Shown: positions 47,609-56,267, numbered from the stretch's first letter. The stretch is DNA of 64,000 bases from Pedococcus badiiscoriae (GCF_013408925.1 NZ_JACCAB010000001.1:1178001-1242000), one strand, 5' to 3'. Translations and numbers: made by a program. Notes: a model not told the origin generated them from the sequence alone.

Positions 47609-48880
47609 GTGACCATCGAGGGGCCAGCCCGCCCCGCGTCCGCGCGGCTCACCGCGTGGCGATTCGTTGTCGTGTTCGGGTTGGTGAGCTTGTTCACCGA
47701 CATGGTCTACGAGGGCGCACGCAGCATCATCGGTCCCTACCTGGCGACCCTGGGCGCTTCGGCCGCTGTGGTCGGGGTGGTCGCTGGAGCAGGTGACTTC
47801 ATCGGGTATGGGCTGAGGGTGGCGTCCGGGTACCTCGTGTCCCGGAGCCGGCACTACTGGGCATGGACCATCACCGGGTATGCGCTGACTGCGCTCAGCG
47901 TCCCCCTGATCGGCGCTTCCCATGCCCTGGTCCCAGCCCTGCTTCTGTACGGGACTGAGCGGCTTGGCAAGGCGGTCAGGTCGCCGGCGAAAGACACGCT
48001 GCTGTCGCATGCGTCGACCCGGACCGGACGCGGCACCGCTTTCGGGGTCCACCAGGCGATGGACCAGTTCGGGGCGATGGCGGGGCCGCTACTGCTGGCG
48101 GCGGTTCTTGCCACGAGCGGGGGGAACTACCGGCTCGCGTTCGGGGTACTGGCGGTCCCGGGTCTGGTTGTCCTGGCGTTGCTCGCCTGGTTGCGGTCCC
48201 GCGTCCCGGATCCGAGTTCGTACGAAGAAGTCGCCGCCGCTGGTTCGTACGAAGAAGTCGCCGCTGAGCCCCTCGATGACCGGGACGCGACCACGACCGT
48301 CCCCGAGTCCGACCCGTCGGTGGCCACCACCAGCGCGCAGACGCGACGCCGCCTACCGAACCTGTTGTGGCAGTACGTGGCCGCGGTCGGCGTGCTGTCG
48401 GTGGGCGTGGCCCCCTTCCCACTGCTGGCGCTGCACGCGCAGGGCAGTGGGCTGTTGACCGCGCCGCAGGTTCCCGTGCTGTTCGCGGTCGCGATGGCGG
48501 TCGACGGGATCACCGGGCTGGTCGCCGGACCCACCTACGACCGGGCCGGACCCGGCGTGCTCCTCGTGGTCCCGGTTGCTGCGGGGGTCGCAGCCATCTC
48601 GTTCGGCGGGTCGGCGGTCTTGGTGTGGGTTGGTGTCGGCGTCTGGGGGCTGGTCAACGGCGTCCTCGACTCAGTCGTCAAGGCGGTCGTGACCCAGCTT
48701 GTCGGACCAGGCTCCAGGGCGGCGGCGTTCGGGTGGCTGGCCCTGGTGCGCGGACTCGGGTTGCTGCTCGCTGGAGCATTGATCGGAGTGGCATACGAGC
48801 ACGGCCCCGGCACCGCCGCCGTGCTGGTCGTGGTGGTCAACGCACTCGGCCTGCTCGTGCTGGCCAAGGTCCTGCGCTGA
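47609..48880 (+). CDS. MFS transporter
   Basis: The 423-residue product has about twelve membrane helices in two halves, joined by an acidic loop containing a duplicated SYEEVAAAG/SYEEVAAEP segment. RFVVVFGLVSLFTDMVYEGA and TERLGKAVRSPAKDTLLSHA are typical of MFS drug or sugar-phosphate transporters of the actinobacterial type. GTG at 47609 is the most likely start. The substrate is unknown. It follows the large secreted protein by 57 bp. Confidence 0.9.
   Translation: MTIEGPARPASARLTAWRFVVVFGLVSLFTDMVYEGARSIIGPYLATLGASAAVVGVVAGAGDFIGYGLRVASGYLVSRSRHYWAWTITGYALTALSVPLIGASHALVPALLLYGTERLGKAVRSPAKDTLLSHASTRTGRGTAFGVHQAMDQFGAMAGPLLLAAVLATSGGNYRLAFGVLAVPGLVVLALLAWLRSRVPDPSSYEEVAAAGSYEEVAAEPLDDRDATTTVPESDPSVATTSAQTRRRLPNLLWQYVAAVGVLSVGVAPFPLLALHAQGSGLLTAPQVPVLFAVAMAVDGITGLVAGPTYDRAGPGVLLVVPVAAGVAAISFGGSAVLVWVGVGVWGLVNGVLDSVVKAVVTQLVGPGSRAAAFGWLALVRGLGLLLAGALIGVAYEHGPGTAAVLVVVVNALGLLVLAKVLR
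48217..48268 (+). repeat. 27-bp tandem duplication in the MFS gene
   Basis: Two copies start TTCGTACGAAGAAGTCGCC, 27 bp apart, the second ending in a variant. The in-frame duplication lengthens the central cytoplasmic loop by nine residues. TTCGTACGAA is a perfect palindrome in each copy. Confidence 0.88.
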
Positions 48881-48983
48881 CTCCCGCGAATCGGACCCCG
48901 ACGGCGGCTCACTTGACTATCGCGCCAAGCGGGTCTCACGGATCGACGCAGTTGCGCGCGCTGTCACCTAGGGTCGTCGAACC

Positions 48984-49541
48984 ATGAAGCGCATCTCGGT
49001 GGTCGGCAGTTCAGGATCTGGCAAGACGACTGTCGCCCAACGGCTTGCTGCGGCGCTTGGGCTGCCTCATGTCGAGCTGGACGCGTTGCACTGGGGGCAG
49101 AACTGGAGCGCTCCCACGAGCGCCCAACTGTCCGAGCGCGTGAGCGCCGCGACCGCCGGCGGGGAGTGGGTGGTGGACGGCAACTACTGGAGCAAGATCG
49201 GTGCCCAGGTGTGGACCGCGGCCGACACCGTCGTGTGGGTCAGCCCACCGCGATGGCGCACCATGTGGCAGTCCGTGACCCGGACATTGCATCGAGCGTC
49301 CACACGGCAGGAGCTGTGGAGCGGCAACCGCGAGGGTTGGCGCGGCCTGATGTTCTGGCGCGGCGAGGATTCGATCCTCTGGTGGGCCTGGACGACGTAC
49401 CCACGCACCCAGGAGCGCTACACCCAGGCGATGATTGACCCTCAATGGAGCCACGTGACCTTCTATCGTCTGCGGACACGTCGAGAGATCGACCGCTTCG
49501 TCGCCGAGATGAGCGCACACAACACAGCACTGATGGACTAG
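48984..49541 (+). CDS. P-loop kinase-like ATPase (adenylate kinase/topology modulation type)
   Basis: The 185-residue product starts MKRISVVGSSGSGKTTVAQR with a clear Walker A loop. LPHVELDALHWGQNWSAP and WVVDGNYWSKIG fit the small AAA/FlaR-type adenylate-kinase-like group often annotated as topology modulation protein. The substrate is not known. TAGGGT at 48969-48974 is a possible -10 nine bases before the ATG. It stands alone between the MFS gene and the DUF4143 ATPase. Confidence 0.85.
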   Translation: MKRISVVGSSGSGKTTVAQRLAAALGLPHVELDALHWGQNWSAPTSAQLSERVSAATAGGEWVVDGNYWSKIGAQVWTAADTVVWVSPPRWRTMWQSVTRTLHRASTRQELWSGNREGWRGLMFWRGEDSILWWAWTTYPRTQERYTQAMIDPQWSHVTFYRLRTRREIDRFVAEMSAHNTALMD

Positions 49542-49665
49542 TGGGTCTCCCCCACGACCGGCCAGCCCTGCGGGAGCCGGCGCACAGGTGGGCTGACGCA
49601 GTCAGCGGGCACCGAAGCGGCCCCCTGGTAGCGCCTACCGCCCACCCTTGTACCCCGGTGAGCCG

Positions 49666-50928
49666 TCAGGTCCACAACGCTGAGTAGGGCAGTGCCCAGA
49701 GCCGGTCACCGAACGGGACCGCTTCGGTCCCGGTATGCAGGACAACGCCGAGGGAGAAACGGTCCTTGAGCTTGTCCCGCAGGAAGCGCAGACCCTTGAA
49801 GTCCCCGCCGGAGACAGAGCCGGCTGCCTTCATCTCGACACCTGCGACCCGGCGGTCGTCGCTTTCGAGGACAATGTCGACCTCGAGCCCGTTGCGGTCA
49901 CGGAAGTGGAACAGGCGTGCCGAGGTCTCGGCCCAGACCAGCTGTCGTCGAAGTTCCGCTGCGACGAACGACTCCAGCAGACCGCCGGCTGCGTCGCTGA
50001 CCGAGCCCGGCGCCATCGCTGCGGGCGTGACGTGGTTCAGCCGTGCCGCAAGCCCGGTGTCGAGCAGGGAGACCTTGGGTCGGCCTGTGACGCGTTTGTT
50101 CAGGTCTTCCCCCCAGGCTGGCAGCTGATGGATGAGGTACAGGGTCTCCAGCAGTTCCAGGTAAGGCGGCAGGCTGGATTCGGGTATCCCCGAGTCCTGG
50201 GCGAACCTCGCCTTGACGAGCTCGCCGGAGGTGTTGGCAGCGAGCAGCCGCACGAGGTCTGGTAGCCGGTCGAGGTGGGTGAGTCTGCTGAGGTCCTGGA
50301 CGTCACGGGTCATGATGCGGCCGATGTAGTTGTCGAACCAGGCGTTACGACGTCGACCCTGCCGGGTCAGTGGTTCCGGGTAGCTCCCGGCGCAGAGGAT
50401 CTCGAGGTAGTCCTGGCGCCTGAGCGTCCCGGTGCGGACCCCGAGCGCCTTGCCATCCCCGCTCAGCAGCCGGTCGATGAAGTCCTCACGTTGCCCGGAC
50501 AGCTCGCCCTGACTCAGGCCGTACAGCACCACGGTCTCCGCCCGACCCGCCAGGCTTTCCTCCGTGCCGGGGATCTCCAGCAGGTTCGCCGAACCGGTGA
50601 TGAGGAACCGCCCTGGACGACGGGTCTGCTCGACGGCGTCCTTCATGGCCCTGATGAGCTCTGGCACACGCTGGATCTCGTCGATCACCAGAAGGTCGTC
50701 GCTCTGACGGACGAACGCGTCCGGGTCCGTGCGTGCCGCGTTGTAGTTGGCTGCTGCGTCTAGGCTCACGACCCGGGCCTGCGGACCCGCGACAACGCGC
50801 GCCAGCGTGCTCTTCCCGACCTGACGCGCGCCCTGGATGACGGTGATCGGGGTGTCGGACAATGTCTCTTCAACCAAGGCACGCGCGAACCGCGGCCTCA
50901 GGCCGCGGCTTAAGCTCGAATTATCCAT
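49666..50928 (-). CDS. AAA ATPase with C-terminal DUF4143 (PD-(D/E)xK-like) domain
   Basis: The 420-residue product has Walker A QGARQVGKSTLARVV, Walker B DLLVIDEIQRVPELI and sensor 1 FLITGSANLLEI. The C-terminal DUF4143 part has LEVDIVLESDDRRVAGVEMKA, a nuclease-like D...E-x-K arrangement. The family is common on mobile DNA and of unclear role. ATG at 50928 has TAGAGT seven bases upstream; an ATG six bases earlier is less likely. Codons 6-14 lie in a 9-bp-arm hairpin (50890-50908). Four phased repeats lie upstream. Confidence 0.9.
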   Translation of the reverse strand: MDNSSLSRGLRPRFARALVEETLSDTPITVIQGARQVGKSTLARVVAGPQARVVSLDAAANYNAARTDPDAFVRQSDDLLVIDEIQRVPELIRAMKDAVEQTRRPGRFLITGSANLLEIPGTEESLAGRAETVVLYGLSQGELSGQREDFIDRLLSGDGKALGVRTGTLRRQDYLEILCAGSYPEPLTRQGRRRNAWFDNYIGRIMTRDVQDLSRLTHLDRLPDLVRLLAANTSGELVKARFAQDSGIPESSLPPYLELLETLYLIHQLPAWGEDLNKRVTGRPKVSLLDTGLAARLNHVTPAAMAPGSVSDAAGGLLESFVAAELRRQLVWAETSARLFHFRDRNGLEVDIVLESDDRRVAGVEMKAAGSVSGGDFKGLRFLRDKLKDRFSLGVVLHTGTEAVPFGDRLWALPYSALWT

Positions 50929-50935
50929 ACCCATC

Positions 50936-50941
50936 ACTCTA
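50936..50941 (-). promoter_or_regulatory. leaderless -10 hexamer TAGAGT for the DUF4143 ATPase
   Basis: It ends 7 nt before the ATG at 50928. Confidence 0.55.
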
Positions 50942-50971
50942 AGCCCGTGAACTGCATAAATATGACACTCG

Positions 50972-51050
50972 TCGCGGATTCGCTGAGTTCGTCTCGCGGA
51001 TTCGCTTAACAAGGGTCGCGGATTCGCTGTAACTGTCTCGCGGATTCGCT
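50972..51050. repeat. four 13-bp direct repeats at exact 22-bp spacing (iteron-like)
   Basis: TCGCGGATTCGCT occurs at 50972, 50994, 51016 and 51038, all four copies identical. The 9-bp spacers vary. The period is two helical turns, so all copies face the same side of the DNA. They lie 44-122 bp upstream of the DUF4143 ATPase start. Confidence 0.95.
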
Positions 51051-51290
51051 GCCGCATGCATTGCCCCACCACCAGACACACGCATCCCCGCAACAGCACA
51101 CGGCAAGCCCATGACACGCGTCCCTCACCGGCGGTGTGCCGGGTAATGGGGGACCCCGGGCGGACATGAAGTCCAGCCGGGGTTTCGTCACAGGTGACCT
51201 ACCAGTTTCGTAAGTCCCGCGTGGCGGTGGCGGTGGGAGCCGTCGCTCGTACCTCGCTCCTCCCAAATCCCCCATACACATCGCCCGCTA
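51051..51290. other. non-coding remainder of the 50.93-51.33 kb gap
   Basis: Beyond the iteron-like repeats this stretch holds no supported gene. It contains one copy of the 19-bp tRNA-end duplication (51220-51238). Confidence 0.6.
51220..51238. repeat. 19-bp duplicate of the tRNA-Ser 3' end (copy 1)
   Basis: CGTGGCGGTGGCGGTGGGA is identical to 51332-51350, which covers the tRNA-Ser 3' end. It may be an attachment-site remnant. Confidence 0.7.
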
Positions 51291-51333
51291 CGTGAGAAGG
51301 ACCCGACGAAAAGCGTGTCGGGTCCTTCTCACG
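51291..51333. terminator. 17-bp perfect hairpin next to tRNA-Ser
   Basis: Arms CGTGAGAAGGACCCGAC and GTCGGGTCCTTCTCACG are exact complements around a 9-nt loop. On the minus strand it follows the tRNA end directly and should terminate it; the symmetry may serve both strands. Confidence 0.85.
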
Positions 51334-51350
51334 TGGCGGTGGCGGTGGGA
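51332..51350. repeat. 19-bp tRNA-Ser 3' end duplicate (copy 2, in the tRNA)
   Basis: This copy overlaps the acceptor and T-arm 3' strand of tRNA-Ser(CGA). The partner lies 112 bp to the left. Confidence 0.7.
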
Positions 51351-51423
51351 TTTGAACCCACGGTGGAGTTTCCCCCACACACGCTTTCGAGGCGTGCTCC
51401 TTAGGCCGCTCGGACACGCCACC
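51334..51423 (-). tRNA. tRNA-Ser (anticodon CGA)
   Basis: The acceptor stem GGTGGCG pairs with CGCCACC, followed by G and an encoded CCA. The anticodon loop CTCGAAA gives CGA. The long variable arm and the T loop GGTTCAAATCC are present. Confidence 0.95.
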
Positions 51424-51522
51424 GCGGAGCAGGTTACTAGAGCAGGTGACCCGTCAAGAAATCGGCGGTGTCCACCCTGATCCGCCGGAGGGCGACGAGG
51501 CCCAGACGCACGAGCTCGTCGG

Positions 51523-52146
51523 TCACTCGGCGGGCTGTGCCCGGTGTCGGCGGATCGCCCACACCACCAGGGCCACCACCACGACGAGCCCCACGATGGC
51601 TGCCGCGCCACGTCCCAGCCACTTCTCGACCCGGTGGTAGGACTCGCCCGCGAGGTAGCCGGCCGTGACCGCCGTGGCACCCCAGGCGATCCCGCCCGCC
51701 GCGTTCCACGGCAGGAACACCCGGTACTTCATGCCGGAGAGTCCTGCGAGCGCCGGCATGACGGCCCGGAAGAACGCCGTCCAGCGGCCGAGGAACACCG
51801 CCGAACCTCCCCGACGTCGCAGGAAGTCCTGGGCCGACTCGAGCTTCTGACGTCGCCGCTTCAGCATCTTCATGCCGAGGATCCGTGGCCCGAACATGCG
51901 CCCGATCTCGAAGCCCACCGAGTCACCGACCACCGCCGCGACGATCACGACCACCAGGACCCCGGCGAGGGAGGTGTGGCCCACGCTGGCGGTGACCCCG
52001 CCGACGATCGCCAGCGTCTCGCCCGGGAGCACGAACCCCACGAACAGGGCGTCCTCGGCGAACACCACCGCCCCGACGATGAGGTAGACCAGCCACGGAG
52101 GTGCCCCGAGGACCTGGTTCACCAGGCCATTGATGATTCCGCTCAC
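51523..52146 (-). CDS. DedA-family membrane protein
   Basis: The 207-residue product has the DedA/SNARE-associated core: VFAEDALFVGFVLPGETLAI near the N-terminus and FLGRWTAFFRAVMPALAG in the second half, with re-entrant and membrane helices. DedA proteins flip or recycle lipid carriers and support membrane homeostasis. Its GTG overlaps the tadA stop (GTGA). It is the only gene downstream of tadA on the minus strand before the tRNA. Confidence 0.92.
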   Translation of the reverse strand: MSGIINGLVNQVLGAPPWLVYLIVGAVVFAEDALFVGFVLPGETLAIVGGVTASVGHTSLAGVLVVVIVAAVVGDSVGFEIGRMFGPRILGMKMLKRRRQKLESAQDFLRRRGGSAVFLGRWTAFFRAVMPALAGLSGMKYRVFLPWNAAGGIAWGATAVTAGYLAGESYHRVEKWLGRGAAAIVGLVVVVALVVWAIRRHRAQPAE

Positions 52147-52682
52147 GCGCCAGCTCCCTGCTCACTGTGATGCTCACTGTGGTGCGCCGGCATTGCCCCG
52201 GTCGCTCTGTGCTGCTCGAAGAATGCCAGAAGGACCTGAGAGCACTCTGCCTCACGCACGCCACCGATGACCTCGACCCGGTGTGTCGCGCGGCGGTCCC
52301 GGACCAGATCCCAGACCGAGCCCGTCGCTCCGAGCTTGGGATCCCAGGCGCCGAGCACCAGGCGCGAGATCCGCGACAGCATCAGCGCCCCCGCACACAT
52401 GGGGCAGGGCTCCAGCGTGACGACTAGGGTGCAGTCCTCCAGCCGCCACTGCCCCAGCGCGCGCGCCGCGGCGCGCAGGGCGACCACCTCGGCGTGGGCC
52501 GTCGGGTCGCCCTCGACCTCGCGCAGGTTGCGCCCCTCGCCGAGGACCTCTCCGGCCGGTGAGACGACGATGGCGCCCACCGGCACGTCGCCGTCGCGGG
52601 CCGCAGCGGCAGCGAGGTCGAGCGCGTGCCCCATCCACGCGGCATACCGGGGGTCGACTGCTGGTCCACCGCTGGAAGTCAC
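52143..52682 (-). CDS. tadA: tRNA adenosine(34) deaminase
   Basis: The 179-residue product converts A34 to inosine in tRNA-Arg. The zinc site is complete: HAEVVAL (His and catalytic Glu) and EPCPMCAGALMLSRI (two Cys). VPVGAIVVSPAGEVLGEGRN and VREAECSQVLLAFF complete the family pattern, and a short His-rich tail ends the protein. The GTG at 52682 lies only 16 bp from the divergent upp start. Its stop overlaps the DedA start. Confidence 0.93.
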   Translation of the reverse strand: MTSSGGPAVDPRYAAWMGHALDLAAAAARDGDVPVGAIVVSPAGEVLGEGRNLREVEGDPTAHAEVVALRAAARALGQWRLEDCTLVVTLEPCPMCAGALMLSRISRLVLGAWDPKLGATGSVWDLVRDRRATHRVEVIGGVREAECSQVLLAFFEQHRATGAMPAHHSEHHSEQGAGA

Positions 52683-52686
52683 GCGC

Positions 52687-52692
52687 TAAGTT
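52687..52692 (+). promoter_or_regulatory. leaderless -10 hexamer TAAGTT for upp
   Basis: It ends 6 nt before the ATG at 52699. The tadA start is just 5 bp to its left, so the two genes share a very tight divergent region. Confidence 0.6.
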
Positions 52693-52698
52693 TCGCCT

Positions 52699-53337
52699 AT
52701 GCGCGTCCACGTTGCCGACCACCCGCTCATCACGCACAAGCTGACCTACCTGCGCGACAAGCGCACGGACAGCCCGACCTTCCGGCGGCTGGCCGAGGAG
52801 CTCGTGACGTTGCTGGCCTATGAGGCGACCCGCGACGTGCGCGTGGAGCCGTTCGAGATCGAGACCCCGGTGGCGCCGACCACGGGCATCAAGCTGTCGA
52901 ACCCGAAGCCGCTCATCGTGCCGATCCTGCGCGCCGGACTCGGGATGCTCGAGGGGATGGTGCGCCTGCTGCCGAGCGCCGAGGTCGGCTTCCTGGGCAT
53001 GCAGCGCAACGAGGAGACGCTCGAGGCGATCACCTACGCCAACCGCCTGCCCGACGACCTCAAGGGTCGCCAGTGCTACGTCGTCGACCCCATGCTCGCC
53101 ACCGGCGGCACCCTGGTCGACGCCATCCGCTACCTCGCCGACCGCGGCGCCGACGACATCACGGCCGTGACGCTGCTGGCCGCGCCCGAGGGCGTCAAGC
53201 ACGTCGAGGAGGCACTCGCCGACCTCACCATCCCGATCACGATCGTGACGGGCGCGATGGACGAGCGACTCAACGACAAGGGCTACATCGTGCCTGGCCT
53301 CGGGGACGCAGGCGACCGGCTCTACGGCGTCGTCTGA
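52699..53337 (+). CDS. upp: uracil phosphoribosyltransferase
   Basis: The 212-residue product makes UMP from uracil and PRPP in pyrimidine salvage. It has the start [20 protein letters not shown], the flexible loop [20 protein letters not shown], the PRPP motif [19 protein letters not shown] and the C-terminal [15 protein letters not shown] uracil-binding loop. It appears leaderless. It is divergent from tadA, a common actinobacterial pairing. Confidence 0.97.
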   Translation: MRVHVADHPLITHKLTYLRDKRTDSPTFRRLAEELVTLLAYEATRDVRVEPFEIETPVAPTTGIKLSNPKPLIVPILRAGLGMLEGMVRLLPSAEVGFLGMQRNEETLEAITYANRLPDDLKGRQCYVVDPMLATGGTLVDAIRYLADRGADDITAVTLLAAPEGVKHVEEALADLTIPITIVTGAMDERLNDKGYIVPGLGDAGDRLYGVV

Positions 53338-53501
53338 CCCCTGCGCCGCGCCGGCACGCCGCGCCGCCTTGGCATGACTCGGTATGCCGTGCGCCCGCAC
53401 CCGTGGACGGCGCGCCTTCCGTCCTTACGCGGCATTTCGGGCAAACTGGACATGAGGTGTGCCCGTCGGTGTGCCCACGACGACCGATCAAGGAGTCTGA
53501 C

Positions 53502-53669
53502 ATGCAGCGCGTGAAGAAGATCCTGCTGTGGGTCCTCGTCGCGTTCGCCGCGTACGCGATCTTCACCTCCCCGGCGCAGGCAGCCGAGATCGTCAAGACG
53601 TCCGGGTCGATCCTGGGAGACGGCGTCAAGAACTTGGGCCACTTCTTCGACGCACTGCTGGGCAGATAG
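53502..53669 (+). CDS. 55-residue small exported or membrane protein
   Basis: The product begins MQRVKKILLWVLVAFAAYAI, a signal or anchor helix ending near AQAAE, and continues as a short polar helix (GSILGDGVKNLGHFFDALLG). An AAGGAG site lies upstream of the ATG. Similar short proteins precede PH-domain genes in other actinobacteria. It is followed by the PH-domain gene after 13 bp, so they are probably co-transcribed. Function is unknown. Confidence 0.8.
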   Translation: MQRVKKILLWVLVAFAAYAIFTSPAQAAEIVKTSGSILGDGVKNLGHFFDALLGR

Positions 53670-53682
53670 CAGGCCAGGCCTG

Positions 53683-54429
53683 ATGGCTGCGCCCGATCGG
53701 CGCCACGAGGAGCTCGACCGCTACCTGTTGGACGGCGAGCGCCTCGTCACGGCGGTCCACCAGCACTGGGTCAAGGTCGCCGAGCCCGTCGGCTCGGCAG
53801 TCCTCGCCGGCCTCGTCGCCGTCTGGGTGGACGCGCACGTCTACCCCGCCCTGGGGTTCCTCGCCACGGCCACCTGGTGGGCGTGGTTCGCGGTCGTCGC
53901 CCGGATGGCCTACCGGCTGGCGCAGTGGCGGCACGACTGGTTCGTGGCCACCGACAAGCGGCTGCTCCTCTTCTACGGCTTCATCACCCGGAAGGTGTCG
54001 ATGATGCCGTTGATGAAGGTCACCGACATGTCCTACGAGCGGTCCGTGCCAGGGCGGATCCTCGGCTACGGCCGGTTCGTCATGGAGTCGGCCGGCCAGG
54101 ACCAGGCGCTGCACAAGGTCAACTGGGTCCCGTCCCCCGACGAGCACTACCGAGCCATCTGCTCGGAGATCTTCGCCGTGGGCGACCACCGGCGTCCCCC
54201 GGTGGACCCGGACGACCACTGGCCCGGCGGCTGGGACGGCACCCCGGACGGCCTACCCGATCCGTATGCCGGCTGGGACGACGCCCGCCACTCCCCGCGG
54301 CTCCCTCGGCTGGCCTCGGATGATCCCTCGGACTCGCTCTATCGCAGCCCGGACCTGTCGGCCCGCGACCGGTCCGCCGACACCGGTCCGATCCCGATCC
54401 GGCCGCGACGGGACTGGCCCGAGGACTGA
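53683..54429 (+). CDS. PH (bPH2)-domain membrane protein
   Basis: The 248-residue product has two membrane helices (VGSAVLAGLVAVWVDAHV, FLATATWWAWFAVVAR) and then a bacterial PH domain (WFVATDKRLLLFYGFITRKV and MMPLMKVTDMSYERSVPGRI). The C-terminal 90 residues are Pro/Asp/Arg-rich and disordered. Bacterial PH domains bind lipids or partner proteins at the membrane; the role here is unknown. It follows the 55-residue protein closely. Confidence 0.88.
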   Translation: MAAPDRRHEELDRYLLDGERLVTAVHQHWVKVAEPVGSAVLAGLVAVWVDAHVYPALGFLATATWWAWFAVVARMAYRLAQWRHDWFVATDKRLLLFYGFITRKVSMMPLMKVTDMSYERSVPGRILGYGRFVMESAGQDQALHKVNWVPSPDEHYRAICSEIFAVGDHRRPPVDPDDHWPGGWDGTPDGLPDPYAGWDDARHSPRLPRLASDDPSDSLYRSPDLSARDRSADTGPIPIRPRRDWPED

Positions 54430-54556
54430 AGGGCTCCGGCGGGCGAGGTCGCGAGGGCGACGCTAGCGTGTCCCGGACCGGGCCGCCGAGGCGGCGAACC
54501 ACTGCTAGCAGTCGATCCAGGAGACCGACGAGCCGGACTACCAGCTCAAGAAGCGG

Positions 54557-55966
54557 TTGACCGCCCTCGACCTCACCGACTTCGGGATCGGCGTCATCAT
54601 CGGCGCAGGCATCTTCACCCTGACCGGGCGGGCCGCCGCCAACTACGCCGGGCCGTCCATCGCGATCTCCTTCGTCATCGCCGCCATCTGCTGCGGCCTC
54701 GCCGCGCTCTGCTACGCCGAGTTCGCGTCCACGGTGCCGGTCTCCGGTTCGGCCTACACGTTCTCCTACGCCTCGCTCGGTGAGCTCGTCGCCTGGGTCA
54801 TCGGCTGGGACCTGCTGCTGGAGCTCATGCTCGGTGCCAGCGTCGTGGCCCAGGGCTGGTCGCAGTACGCAACCCTGCTCCTCGACAAGCTCGGCTTCAC
54901 CGTGCCGACGGGCGTGGCCCCGGGGTCGCACTTCGACCTCCTGGCCTTCCTCCTCGTCATCGTCCTGACGGCCCTGATCTCGATCGGCATCAGGGAGTCG
55001 CTGCGCGTCAATCTCGTGCTCGTGGGGGTCAAGCTCTTCATCGTCCTGTTCGTGATCGTCGCCGGGATCGGCTTCATCAAGTCGGCCAACTACTCGCCGT
55101 TCATCCCTGCCTCTGTGGCCGGGAAGTCCTCGGCGGGCATCCACGCCCCGCTCATCCAGGTCCTCTTCGGTGTCACGCCCTCGACGTTCGGCATCGCGGG
55201 CATCGTCGCCGGCGCCTCGATCGTGTTCTTCGCCTACATCGGCTTCGACGTCGTGGCAACCACCGCGGAGGAGGCCCGGAACCCCCAGCGCGACCTGCCC
55301 ATCGGCATCATCGCCTCCCTGGTGATCTGCACCGTCCTGTACGTGGCGACGACCCTGGTCATCACGGGCATGGTCAAGTACACGAAGATCGACCCCAAGG
55401 CGGCACTGGCCTCGGCTTTCGAGTCGGTGGGCAAGCCAGGGTTCGCCACGTTGATCGCGGCAGGAGCGGTGGCCGGCCTGATGACTGTCGTCATGACGCT
55501 GATCATCGGAGCCACCCGGGTCACCTTCGCGATGTCACGCGACTGGTTGCTGCCACCCTCCCTGGGTCGCACGAACCACCGGACCGGCACCCCCGTGCGG
55601 CTGACGGTGATGATCGGTCTGGCCATCGCCCTCATCGCGAGCCTGACGCCCATCGGCAAGCTGGAGGAGATGGTCAACATCGGGACGCTCTCCGCGTTCG
55701 CCCTGGTGTCGCTCGCCGTCCCCGTCCTTCGGCGGCGCCGGCCGGACCTGAAGCGGGCGTTCACGGTGCCGTTCTCGCCGGTCCTGCCCGTCGTGGCCGC
55801 CCTGATCAGCGTCTACCTGATGCTCAACCTCTCGGTGGAGACCTGGCTTCGTTTCCTCGTCTGGATGGCGCTGGGCTTCCTCATCTACTTCACCTACGGC
55901 GTGCGCAACAGCCGCCTGTCGGTCAAGGCCAGGGAAGGCGAGGTCCCCAGCCTGACGAGCACCTGA
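54557..55966 (+). CDS. APC-family cationic amino-acid permease, 5' end possibly disrupted
   Basis: The product has twelve predicted helices and the APC landmarks DFGIGVIIGAGIFTLTGRAA, CGLAALCYAEFASTVPVSGS and FFAYIGFDVVATTAEEARNP. Family members start with a cytosolic segment like RTKSVEQSIxETDEP. Here in-frame QSIQETDEPDYQLKKR lies upstream of the TTG used as start, but an in-frame TAG sits at 54506-54508. A GTG at 54468 encoding MSRT lies in another frame. Either TTG at 54557 is the real start or a frameshift broke the N-terminus. The rest is intact. Confidence 0.85.
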   Translation: MTALDLTDFGIGVIIGAGIFTLTGRAAANYAGPSIAISFVIAAICCGLAALCYAEFASTVPVSGSAYTFSYASLGELVAWVIGWDLLLELMLGASVVAQGWSQYATLLLDKLGFTVPTGVAPGSHFDLLAFLLVIVLTALISIGIRESLRVNLVLVGVKLFIVLFVIVAGIGFIKSANYSPFIPASVAGKSSAGIHAPLIQVLFGVTPSTFGIAGIVAGASIVFFAYIGFDVVATTAEEARNPQRDLPIGIIASLVICTVLYVATTLVITGMVKYTKIDPKAALASAFESVGKPGFATLIAAGAVAGLMTVVMTLIIGATRVTFAMSRDWLLPPSLGRTNHRTGTPVRLTVMIGLAIALIASLTPIGKLEEMVNIGTLSAFALVSLAVPVLRRRRPDLKRAFTVPFSPVLPVVAALISVYLMLNLSVETWLRFLVWMALGFLIYFTYGVRNSRLSVKAREGEVPSLTST

Positions 55967-55971
55967 GACCG

Positions 55972-56215
55972 CGCGTCACGATTCGGGGCCCCGGACGTCT
56001 CCATGGGTGACCGACAATCGAGGCGATGCCGGTCTGGAGCGGCAGGTGGCACCCGCAAATCCGCCCGCCGCTCCTCCATGCTCGTGGTCCGCGTCACGAT
56101 TCCGGGCCTCGGACGTCTTCATGGATGACTAACCATGGGGGAATGGTCGGTCACCAGAAGCGGCGGGCGGCACCCGCCACCCCGCACCCGCCGCCCGCCG
56201 TTTCGCCTGTCCGCC
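55972..56215. repeat. two degenerate ~118-bp tandem copies in an intergenic region
   Basis: A segment starting CGCGTCACGATTC recurs at 55972 and 56090, with the following blocks (GGACGTCT, CATGG, and later GGCACCCGC) in the same order. The stretch from 55967 to 56273 has no supported gene; the duplication fills most of it. Confidence 0.75.
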
Positions 56216-56261
56216 CCTGGGTCCACCAGGACGTCACGAGGCACGACACGAGGCCGGGCGG

Positions 56262-56267
56262 CATACT
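56262..56267 (+). promoter_or_regulatory. leaderless -10 hexamer CATACT
   Basis: It ends 6 nt before the ATG at 56274 and overlaps a CGGCATAC octamer. Confidence 0.5.

Noticed and set aside
50972..51050. The 22-bp spaced repeats as a CRISPR array
   Set aside because: The repeats are 13 bp with 9-bp spacers, far too short, and there are no cas genes.
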